From: Shuttleworthia sp045545575
Lineage (GTDB): Bacteria; Bacillota; Clostridia; Lachnospirales; Lachnospiraceae
Assembly (NCBI GenBank): GCA_045545575.1
Contig: JAZQBE010000052.1
Coordinates: forward strand, 1-64,000
Direction: 5' to 3'
Length of the DNA stretch: 64,000 bases
Position 1 is the first letter of the stretch. Every line of letters begins with the position of its first letter. A program made the translations under genes and the position numbers. Shown here piece after piece: positions 21,554 to 28,842 of the stretch. The notes under the pieces are model-generated. The model was not told where the DNA came from, did not search any database, and worked only from the letters and a program-made list of their open reading frames with translations.

Positions 21554-23308
21554 ATGAAGAAAACCGACTGGATCTTGACGTACTACCAAGGAATTAAGAA
21601 CGGCACCTACAGCGTGGGCCGCTGGATCGTCCTTTTGTACGAAATGATCATCCACGACATCGAGGAGAAGCGCATCGAGTTCGATATCCGGGAGGCGAAT
21701 GCCGCCGTGGACTGGATCGAGGCGCACTGCTTCCACGTCGAGGGGCCCATGGCTCCGGGTAACATCAAGCTCGAGGTCTGGGAGAAGGCGTTCATCAGCT
21801 GCATCTTCGGTCTGATGAAGCCGGGGACGAAAGACCCGGCCTTCCTAGAGATCCTACTTGTCATCGGGCGGAAGAATGGCAAGTCCATCCTTGCATCCGG
21901 GATCGCGAACTACATCCTACAGGTCAAGGGCGGCTACGGCGGGCGAGTGTACACCGTCGCGCCGAAGCTGGAGCAGGCCGACATCATCTACGGCAACACC
22001 TGGGCGATGATTCAGTTGGATCCAGACTGGATCCGAAAGAAGGAAGAGGTCGAGGCACTGCGCAAGCAGACGCACCAGAAGGTCGAGGAAGACCCGACCT
22101 GTGTGCGCAAGCGGATGTCCGATCTGTTCGTGCCGGCGACGAACTCGACCATGAAGAAGATCGCCTTCTCAGCGAAGAAGAGCGACGGCTTCAACCCCTC
22201 GTTGGCCATCTGTGACGAGATCGCAGCCTGGGAGGGCGACAAGGGCCTGAAGCAGTACGAGGTCATGCGCTCGGGCATGGGCGCGAGACCGGACGCGAGA
22301 ATGCTGTCGTGCACAACATCGGGCTACATCAACGACGGCGTATATGATGAATTGATTAAGCGGGCCACCCGCTATCTGTTAGGCGAGAGCAAGGAAAAGA
22401 GGCTCTTGCCTTTTTTGTACATGATCGACGACATCGAGAAGTGGAACGACATCAACGAGCTGAAGAAGAGCAATCCGAACCTCGGCGTGTCGATCTCGGT
22501 GGACTACCTTCTGGAAGAGATCGCGGTCGCCGAAGGATCAATGTCCAAGAAGGCCGAGTTTATTACCAAATACGCGAACCTCAAGCAGAACAGCTCCCTC
22601 GCCTGGCTTCCTGCCTCTGTCGTCGAGCGGGCCTCCGGTGATCCTCTGAACATCGAGGACTTCCGCCGGGGCTATGCGGTCGCCGGCATCGACCTGTCGC
22701 AGACGCGAGATCTGACGTCCGCCTGTGTTGTGATCGAGAAGGACGGAGAGCTGTACGTGTTCAGCCACTTCTGGCTCCCGGCGGAGAAGATCGACGAAGC
22801 CACGGCCCGTGACGGCGTGCCCTACAACATCTACATCCAGCGAGGGCTGCTGTCACCGTCCGGTGACAACTTCATCGACTACCACGATTGTTATCGCTGG
22901 CTGACGGACATGATCGAGAAGTACAAGGTCATGCCGCTGAAGGTCGGCTACGACCGCTACAGTGCGCAGTACCTCGTGCAGGATCTGGAGGCCTACGGCT
23001 TCCAGTGTGACGACGTCTACCAGGGAGAGAACCTCTACGGCGTGATACAGGAGACCCAGGGGCTGCTGGAGGACGGAAAGATCCACATCGGAGACAACGA
23101 CCTCCTCAAGATGCACCTGCTCAACTCGGCGATCAAGATGAGTACCGAGCGAGGGCGCGGCAAGCTCGTTAAACTGTCGCCCTCTGTGCACATAGACGGC
23201 ACCGCCGCCTTACTGGATGCGATGACCGTCAGGCAAAAATGGGCTGCTGAGATAGGCCGGCAGCTGAAGAACGAGAGAATGGAGCAACGACAAAATGGGA
23301 CTGCGTGA
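21554..23308 (+). CDS. large terminase subunit
   Basis: A 584-residue terminase. ATPase: Walker A-like GRKNGKS (about 105-111) and Walker B AICDE (Asp221/Glu222). Nuclease domain begins at AGIDLSQTRDL (about residue 379). Full length for the HK97/P27-type large subunit. The usual small terminase is not seen between HNH and this gene: the 108-nt gap (21446-21553) has no ORF. It overlaps the portal gene by 14 nt. Confidence 0.95.
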   Translation: MKKTDWILTYYQGIKNGTYSVGRWIVLLYEMIIHDIEEKRIEFDIREANAAVDWIEAHCFHVEGPMAPGNIKLEVWEKAFISCIFGLMKPGTKDPAFLEILLVIGRKNGKSILASGIANYILQVKGGYGGRVYTVAPKLEQADIIYGNTWAMIQLDPDWIRKKEEVEALRKQTHQKVEEDPTCVRKRMSDLFVPATNSTMKKIAFSAKKSDGFNPSLAICDEIAAWEGDKGLKQYEVMRSGMGARPDARMLSCTTSGYINDGVYDELIKRATRYLLGESKEKRLLPFLYMIDDIEKWNDINELKKSNPNLGVSISVDYLLEEIAVAEGSMSKKAEFITKYANLKQNSSLAWLPASVVERASGDPLNIEDFRRGYAVAGIDLSQTRDLTSACVVIEKDGELYVFSHFWLPAEKIDEATARDGVPYNIYIQRGLLSPSGDNFIDYHDCYRWLTDMIEKYKVMPLKVGYDRYSAQYLVQDLEAYGFQCDDVYQGENLYGVIQETQGLLEDGKIHIGDNDLLKMHLLNSAIKMSTERGRGKLVKLSPSVHIDGTAALLDAMTVRQKWAAEIGRQLKNERMEQRQNGTA

Positions 23309-24467
23309 TTTGCTTTTCGGTCATGCACCGAAGCCAGACAAGAAGGCCAAACAGACCTTCGCCATGCTGAACGGCTACACGCCGGTGTTCACCAACCACA
23401 GCGGCTCGATCTACGAGGCCGAGCTGATCCGGTCGGCGATCCACGCGAGGGCGACGAACGTCAGCAAGCTGAAGGTGGACGTGCTGGGGACGGCAAAGCC
23501 GGCCCTTCGGAACAAACTGAAGCACGGGCCGAACCAATTCATGACGTGGAGCCAGTTCCTTTACAGGCTCTCAACGATCCTCGACATCGCGAACACGGCC
23601 TTCATCGTGCCGGTGTACGACGAGCTGGGAGAGATCTCGGGCATCTACCCGCCGAACACGCAGAGGTGTGAGGTGGTGGAGTATGGAGGCGTACCGTATC
23701 TCCGGTACAAGTTCGGCTGGGGCCAGACGGCGGCGATCGAGCTGCAAAACTGCGCGATCATGACGAAGCACCAGTACAGGAGCGACTTCTTCGGCGAAGA
23801 CAACAAGGCACTTCTCCCGACCTTGGACCTGATCTCGATACAGGATCAGGGCATCAAGGAAGGCGTGAAGAGTGCAGCCACCTACCGCTTTATGGCATCC
23901 GTGGCAAACTTCGCCGATCCGGAAGACCTCGCGGAAGAGCGCAAGCGTTTCACGTCGCTCAACCTGTCGAAGGACGCGGAGGGCGGCGGCATCCTGCTCT
24001 TCCCGAACACCTACAAGGACATCCGACAGGTGGACGTCAAGCCGTGGGTGGTCGACGCGGAGCAGATGAAGATCATCAACGACAATGTCTTCCGCTACTT
24101 CGGCGTCAATGACGACATCCTCATGAACAAGGCGTACGGCGACGCATGGACGGCATTCTATGAGGGCGCCGTGGAGCCCTTCTGCATCCAGTTCAGCGAG
24201 GTGATGACCAAAATGTTGTTCACCTTCCGAGAGCAGAGCCAGGGGAACGAAGTGGTGGCAACATCCAACCGGCTCCAGTACCTCAGCAACGCCGACAAGT
24301 TAGCGGTATCGAGCGCGATGCTCGACCGCGGCATCTTCTCATTGAATGACGTCCGGGAGATCTGGAACCTCCCGCCGGTAGAAGGCGGGGACGTGCGAAT
24401 CATCCGCGGCGAGTATTACGACGCGAGCGAAAAAGTGGAGGGAAACGATGAACAAGACAATCAGTGA
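23295..24467 (+). CDS. portal protein (HK97 family)
   Basis: A 390-residue HK97-type portal forming the dodecameric DNA channel. Typical features: AIHARATNVSKLKVDVLG, FLYRLSTILDIANTAFI, and the C-terminal ILMNKAYGDAWTAFYEG and DVREIWNLPPVEGGD. Overlaps the terminase and protease genes by 14 and 20 nt. Confidence 0.93.
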   Translation: MGLRDLLFGHAPKPDKKAKQTFAMLNGYTPVFTNHSGSIYEAELIRSAIHARATNVSKLKVDVLGTAKPALRNKLKHGPNQFMTWSQFLYRLSTILDIANTAFIVPVYDELGEISGIYPPNTQRCEVVEYGGVPYLRYKFGWGQTAAIELQNCAIMTKHQYRSDFFGEDNKALLPTLDLISIQDQGIKEGVKSAATYRFMASVANFADPEDLAEERKRFTSLNLSKDAEGGGILLFPNTYKDIRQVDVKPWVVDAEQMKIINDNVFRYFGVNDDILMNKAYGDAWTAFYEGAVEPFCIQFSEVMTKMLFTFREQSQGNEVVATSNRLQYLSNADKLAVSSAMLDRGIFSLNDVREIWNLPPVEGGDVRIIRGEYYDASEKVEGNDEQDNQ

Positions 24468-25092
24468 CAAATTGAACGAGGGCAGACAGTACCGCGACAT
24501 CGACCTGTCGAAAATCGAGCTGCGCTCAGCCGATGACGAAGAAATGGTGGTCAGCGGGTACGCCTCGACATTTAACGAGCCGTACACCCTCTGGTCGTTC
24601 GACGGCTACACTGTCCGCGAACAGATCGACCCGCACGCCTTCGACGACTGCGACATGAGCGACGTCATCATGCAGTACAACCACGAGGGCCGAGTCTTTG
24701 CAAGAACGAGCAACGGCACCCTCACGGTCAAGACCGACGACGTCGGGCTGTCCATCCGTGCCGAGCTGGCCGGGACAGAACTGGGCCGTCAGGTCTACGA
24801 GGAGATCAAGGGCGGATACACGACCAAGATGTCCTTCGGGTTCACCGTCCTCAAGGACAAGCGCGAAGAGACCGACAACCGGGAGACCGGCGAGGTCGAC
24901 GTTCTTCGCACCATCACCAAAATCGGGAAACTCTTCGACGTCTCCGCCGTGTCCATCCCGGCGAACGACGCGACGAGCATATCTGCACGTAGCTTCGGCG
25001 AAGGAGTTATCGCCGAAGTCAAGGAGGAGATCCTTGCCCGCGAAAAGAGGGAGCGGCAGAAGAAGGTTATCAAAATCTTAACTGAAATTTAA
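24448..25092 (+). CDS. prohead maturation protease (HK97 family, S78-type)
   Basis: A 214-residue prohead protease. YNHEGRVFAR carries the catalytic His and KMSFGFTVL the catalytic Ser. It cleaves the capsid N-terminal delta domain during maturation. The C-terminal lysine-rich tail is typical. Lies 11 nt before the capsid gene. Confidence 0.92.
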   Translation: MNKTISDKLNEGRQYRDIDLSKIELRSADDEEMVVSGYASTFNEPYTLWSFDGYTVREQIDPHAFDDCDMSDVIMQYNHEGRVFARTSNGTLTVKTDDVGLSIRAELAGTELGRQVYEEIKGGYTTKMSFGFTVLKDKREETDNRETGEVDVLRTITKIGKLFDVSAVSIPANDATSISARSFGEGVIAEVKEEILAREKRERQKKVIKILTEI

Positions 25093-25103
25093 AGGAGAAA
25101 ATT

Positions 25104-26252
25104 ATGGATTTCAAGAACATGACAATCGAGGAGCTTAACGAGCGCCGCGCACAGATCGCCGAAGAGGTGGAGAAGCCCGAAGCAGACCTGGATGCGCTCC
25201 AGGAGGAAGCACGGGCGATCAAGGAAGAGATCGAGACCCGCAAGGCGAACGAAGCCGCAAAGAACGAGATCCGCAAGGCCGTGGCCAACGGATCCGGCGA
25301 AACCATGAACAAGTTCAAAGAGGAGAAAAGAAAAATGGACGTGAGAGAGATCCGCTCCAGCGCGGAATACGCTGAGGCCTACAAGAAGTATGTCCTGACC
25401 GGCGACGACACCGAGTGCCGCACCCTGCTGACCGTGGACGCCCCGGCTGGTGCTACCGGCACCAAGACCGTACCGGTGCCCGTCGTCCTGGAAGAGGGCA
25501 TCAAGACCGCCTGGGAAAAGAATGAGATCCTGTCCCGCGTGAACCGCACCTACATCCGCGGCAACCTTCGCGTCCCGTTCGAGCTGAGCGCCGATGACGC
25601 TGTTGAGCATGGCGAGGGTACCGGCGCTCCCACCGAGGAAGATCTGACCCTTGGCATTGTTGACCTTGTCGCCAAGAACGTCAAGAAGTGGATCAAGATC
25701 TCCGACGAGGTGGCCGCCATGGGCGGAGAAGCCTTCATGCAGTACATCACCGACGAGATCACATACCGCGTGGCCAAGAAGGAGGCTGCGCTGGTCGTCG
25801 CCGACATCGTGAATGCTCCGGCTGCGTCATCCGCGTCCGCCATTGGCGTTCCGGTGGTCACCGAGGCTCCCGGCGTCGTGACCCTGCCGACCGCCGCCAC
25901 CAACCTGTCCGAAGACGCCACCAACCTGGTGGTTATCATGAACCGCCTGACCGAGGGTGACTTCCTTGCTGCTCGCGCCGCTGGCAGCTTCGCCATGGAT
26001 CCCTTCGACGGCATGGAGAAGGTGTACACCTCCGCTCTCCCGGCATACAGCGCAGCCACCTCTGGCCAGACCTACGCCATCGTGGGTGACCTGAACGGTG
26101 AGCAGATCAACTTCCCGGAGGGTGATGACATCGTGATCAAGATCGACGATAAGTCCCTCGCCGAGCTGGATCTGATCAAGGTCGTTGGCCGCCGCTACGA
26201 AGGCCACGGCGTGACCCGTCCGGGCATGTTCGTGAAGGTGGCGAAGGCCTGA
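25104..26252 (+). CDS. HK97-fold major capsid protein
   Basis: A 382-residue capsid precursor. Residues about 1-75 are a charged coiled coil (delta domain, IEELNERRAQIAEEVEKPEA) removed by the protease; the HK97 fold follows, with LSRVNRTYIRGNLRVP as E-loop/N-arm region and the terminal RPGMFVKVAKA. A strong AAAGGAGAAAA precedes the ATG. A lysine-rich KFKEEKRKMD near residue 70-80 is a plausible cleavage junction. Confidence 0.94.
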   Translation: MDFKNMTIEELNERRAQIAEEVEKPEADLDALQEEARAIKEEIETRKANEAAKNEIRKAVANGSGETMNKFKEEKRKMDVREIRSSAEYAEAYKKYVLTGDDTECRTLLTVDAPAGATGTKTVPVPVVLEEGIKTAWEKNEILSRVNRTYIRGNLRVPFELSADDAVEHGEGTGAPTEEDLTLGIVDLVAKNVKKWIKISDEVAAMGGEAFMQYITDEITYRVAKKEAALVVADIVNAPAASSASAIGVPVVTEAPGVVTLPTAATNLSEDATNLVVIMNRLTEGDFLAARAAGSFAMDPFDGMEKVYTSALPAYSAATSGQTYAIVGDLNGEQINFPEGDDIVIKIDDKSLAELDLIKVVGRRYEGHGVTRPGMFVKVAKA

Positions 26253-26425
26253 TGAAGGTCAAGCTCCTGCGCGACTCGCGCATCATGAGAAAGGCCGGGG
26301 AGATCATTGAGGTCTCCCCGGAAGAGGCGTACTTCCTTCTCTCCGTCCACTCGGCTGAGCCGGTGGTGGAGACCGTAGCAGAGGAAGGACCCAAAAAGAA
26401 ATCGGCAACCAAGACGAAGAGGTGA
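26252..26425 (+). CDS. small phage protein between capsid and connector
   Basis: A 57-residue protein (KVKLLRDSRIMRKAGEIIEV, then a lysine-rich tail) overlapping the capsid stop by one base (TGATG). Small proteins in this place are common in HK97-like phages; role unknown. Confidence 0.6.
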   Translation: MKVKLLRDSRIMRKAGEIIEVSPEEAYFLLSVHSAEPVVETVAEEGPKKKSATKTKR

Positions 26426-26724
26426 ACATTGTGAGCTCTCTCATTGAATCGGCCAAGATGGCCCTGAGAATTACAACTGACGCATTCGACGACGAGATCA
26501 TGGACCTGCTCGACGCGGGGACGAAGGACCTCGGCCTTGCTGGCGTTGACGTGCCTGACGAGGATGATGCGCTGGTGAAAAGGGCACTGCTGACTTACGT
26601 CAAGATGAGCTTCGGCCAGCCTGACGACTACGACAGGCTCAAGAGGTCCTACGACGAACAGAAGGCGCAGCTGTCCATGGCCACCGGCTACACAACGTGG
26701 AGGGCGAGCGATGGACAGATCTGA
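26422..26724 (+). CDS. head-tail connector protein (gp6-like)
   Basis: A 100-residue helical protein (LIESAKMALRITTDAFDDEI ... VKRALLTYVKMSFG) of the head-tail connector/DNA-packaging family. GTG 26422 overlaps the preceding stop; GTG 26431 has slightly better spacing from AAGAGG and cannot be excluded. Confidence 0.82.
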   Translation: MNIVSSLIESAKMALRITTDAFDDEIMDLLDAGTKDLGLAGVDVPDEDDALVKRALLTYVKMSFGQPDDYDRLKRSYDEQKAQLSMATGYTTWRASDGQI

Positions 26725-27028
26725 AGTCATTACCTTGGTAGGTACGGCCTACGTCAAGAACGAGTACGGAGTGCCCGTCGCAACCACGACCAGCCGAGAG
26801 GTCTTTTGCCAGGTGAACTCCATCACCCGCGCAGAGTTCTTCGAGGCTGGGCGCAACGGGCTTAACCCGTCGCTCATGTTCTCGGTCTTCTTCGGAGACT
26901 ACGCGGACGAGCCGACGCTGATCTACAAGGGCAAGCCCTACGGGATCTATCGTACCTACCTGTCACGGAACGACACACTCGAGCTCTACGCAGAGCGGAA
27001 GGGCGGGACGAATGGCCAAAGTGTATGA
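26711..27028 (+). CDS. phage head closure protein
   Basis: A 105-residue beta-rich head-tail adaptor (ITLVGTAYVKNEYGVPVATT ... EVFCQVNSITRAEFFEAGRN), sealing the connector. Overlaps neighbours by 14 and 17 nt. Confidence 0.78.
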   Translation: MDRSEVITLVGTAYVKNEYGVPVATTTSREVFCQVNSITRAEFFEAGRNGLNPSLMFSVFFGDYADEPTLIYKGKPYGIYRTYLSRNDTLELYAERKGGTNGQSV

Positions 27029-27377
27029 CCTCGGAGCGGAGATCAAGAAGATCCTCGACGAATATGAAACGGACGTGATCGACGAAATGAAGGCAGCGGT
27101 TAAGGCTGTGGCGAAGGCTGGCGTCAAGAAGGTCAAAGCAAACACTAAGATCTTCGGCGGCACCGGCGAGTACAAAAAGAGCTGGACGTCACGAGTGGAA
27201 GAAGAGCGGCTGAGCTCTCAGGGCGTGATCTACAGCAAGACTCCCGGTCTTCCGCATTTGTTGGAGAACGGACACGCCAAGAGAGGCGGCGGACGTGTCG
27301 CCGGTCGTGAACATATCAGACCCGTGGAGGAAGAGATCGCGCAGGAGTTCGTCAAAGAACTGGAGGTAAGGCTGTGA
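27012..27377 (+). CDS. HK97 gp10-like tail component
   Basis: A 121-residue protein (DVIDEMKAAVKAVAKAGVKK, YKKSWTSRVEEE, LPHLLENGHAKRGGG). The HLLENGHAKR block is diagnostic of the gp10/neck family. Confidence 0.85.
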   Translation: MAKVYDLGAEIKKILDEYETDVIDEMKAAVKAVAKAGVKKVKANTKIFGGTGEYKKSWTSRVEEERLSSQGVIYSKTPGLPHLLENGHAKRGGGRVAGREHIRPVEEEIAQEFVKELEVRL

Positions 27378-27712
27378 CGTTCCAGAACATCAACAACATG
27401 GTGGCGAGCATCGGCTACCCATACGCATATAGAGCATTCCCGGAAGGAACAGAGCAGGCGACACCGTTCGTCTGCTTTTTCTTTACAGGAAGCGATGACC
27501 TGTATGCCGACGATGCGAACTACCAGAAAATCGAGCACCTGGTGATCGAGCTGTACACCGACTACAAGGACTTCGACAAAGAGGCGACCGTAGAGGCCGT
27601 CCTTGCGGCGAACGACATGACGTGGGTCAGATCGGAAGACGAGATCCCGTCGGAGCGGATGTACATGGTCACCTATGACATGGATGTGGTTATCAGCTTA
27701 ACGGAGGAGTAA
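27374..27712 (+). CDS. tail terminator-like protein
   Basis: A 112-residue protein starting at GTG 27374, 4-nt overlap with gp10. YAYRAFPEGTEQATPFVCFF and YQKIEHLVIELYTDYKDFDK fit the minor tail/tail-terminator proteins that follow gp10 in Gram-positive siphoviruses. Confidence 0.72.
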   Translation: MTFQNINNMVASIGYPYAYRAFPEGTEQATPFVCFFFTGSDDLYADDANYQKIEHLVIELYTDYKDFDKEATVEAVLAANDMTWVRSEDEIPSERMYMVTYDMDVVISLTEE

Positions 27713-27715
27713 ACA

Positions 27716-28276
27716 ATGAGCAACAAGATTAAGTATGGCCTCAAGAACGTCTACTACGCGAAGGCAACCATCGCGGCAGACGGATCGGCCACCTACACCA
27801 CCCCGGTGCGCATCCCCGGCGCGGTCAAACTGACCCTCGACGCCGCGGGCGACACCAACACCTTTTACGCCGACGACATCGCCTACTGGGAAGGCACGGT
27901 GAACAACGGCTACACCGGCTCTCTGGAGATCGCTCGCGTCCCGGAAGACTTCGAGAAGGACATCTTAGGCATGATCGAGGACGGCACCGGCGGCCTGATC
28001 GAGGACGCAGGAGCCCCGACGGTGCACTTTGCTCTGCTGTTCGAGTTCCAGGGCGATGAGAGCGCGACCCGGCACTGCATGTATAACTGCACGGCCTCCC
28101 GCGCATCCGTCGCCGGCGCGACCAAGGGCGAGAGCATCGAGCCCCAGACGGAGACGCTGAACCTGACGGCCCGGACGATCTACAACGCCCAGCTCACGAA
28201 GGACATCGTCAAGATGAAGGCGGCGAGCACCCACAGCGCATACGCGACGTGGTTCACCTCGGTCTATCAGCCGTAA
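27716..28276 (+). CDS. major tail protein
   Basis: A 186-residue tube protein (KIKYGLKNVYYAKATIAADG, VKLTLDAAGDTNTFYADDIA, EIARVPEDFEKDILG). Length, position and beta-rich composition match phi13-type major tail proteins. Confidence 0.88.
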   Translation: MSNKIKYGLKNVYYAKATIAADGSATYTTPVRIPGAVKLTLDAAGDTNTFYADDIAYWEGTVNNGYTGSLEIARVPEDFEKDILGMIEDGTGGLIEDAGAPTVHFALLFEFQGDESATRHCMYNCTASRASVAGATKGESIEPQTETLNLTARTIYNAQLTKDIVKMKAASTHSAYATWFTSVYQP

Positions 28277-28288
28277 AAGGAGGGAAAG

Positions 28289-28705
28289 ATGCGACAGACT
28301 ATCAACATCGGCGGAACACAGGTGGCGATGGCGGCAAATGCCGCCTCGCCTTTTTTGTATCGCAAGACCTTCGGCGAGGACTTCCTGTTGAAGTTCTATT
28401 CGGAAGGCAACACATTAAACGACCAGATCGCCCTGTTTGAAAAGATGGCCTACGTCATGATGATGCAGGCGAAGGCAGAGGCGGGCGAGATCGACCGCAA
28501 GACGCTCTACGCGATGACGGAAGAGGACTGCATCGACTGGCTGGCATCGCTCGACGACCCGATGGCCGTCGCGAACGCGATCACCGATCTGGCGAATCTG
28601 TACTTCAAGACCAACATCAACACCAGCAAGGCAAAAAAAGCACAGGGCGGCGGTCGGAACGCCCGTACACGACAGGCCTCTACCTCCTCCGGTGCGCCGA
28701 ATTAG
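28289..28705 (+). CDS. tail assembly chaperone, unshifted product (gpG-like)
   Basis: A 138-residue helical protein (FEKMAYVMMMQAKAEAG, LTEEDCIDWLASLDD-like region) located just before the tape measure. Read in frame it ends at 28705. At codon 115 it meets the A-AAA-AAA slippery heptamer at 28633-28639, where part of the ribosomes should shift to make a longer product. Chaperones of this kind coat the tape measure during tail assembly. Confidence 0.85.
   Translation: MRQTINIGGTQVAMAANAASPFLYRKTFGEDFLLKFYSEGNTLNDQIALFEKMAYVMMMQAKAEAGEIDRKTLYAMTEEDCIDWLASLDDPMAVANAITDLANLYFKTNINTSKAKKAQGGGRNARTRQASTSSGAPN
28633..28664 (+). promoter_or_regulatory. programmed -1 frameshift signal
   Basis: The in-frame heptamer A-AAA-AAA (28633-28639, within GCA AAA AAA GCA) is followed 5 nt later by a GC-rich hairpin, GGGCG (28645-28649) with CGCCC (28660-28664). 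This matches the X-XXY-YYZ heptamer plus stimulatory structure of lambda-like G/GT frameshifting. Confidence 0.8.
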
Positions 28706-28830
28706 GACTTCGACCCGATGACCTCCACGACTTCGAGTACGGGATGATTATCGACATGCTGACGGAGCGCAGCAACGACGCGGAGGAGTGGGACGATCTA
28801 CCGTCTCAGGAGGACTTCGACAAATTCTAA
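28639..28830 (+). CDS. tail assembly chaperone, -1 frame extension (gpT-like part of the GT fusion)
   Basis: The -1 frame continues from the slippery site for 63 residues to the stop at 28828-28830 (TTGLYLLRCAELGLRPDDLH, then an acidic helix). It has no start of its own, and the RCAELGLRPDDL block is the usual sequence of the second chaperone domain. The fusion 28289-28639 plus 28639-28830 would be about 180 residues. Confidence 0.82.
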   Translation, partial: STGRRSERPYTTGLYLLRCAELGLRPDDLHDFEYGMIIDMLTERSNDAEEWDDLPSQEDFDKF

Positions 28831-28842
28831 GGAGGGCCAATC

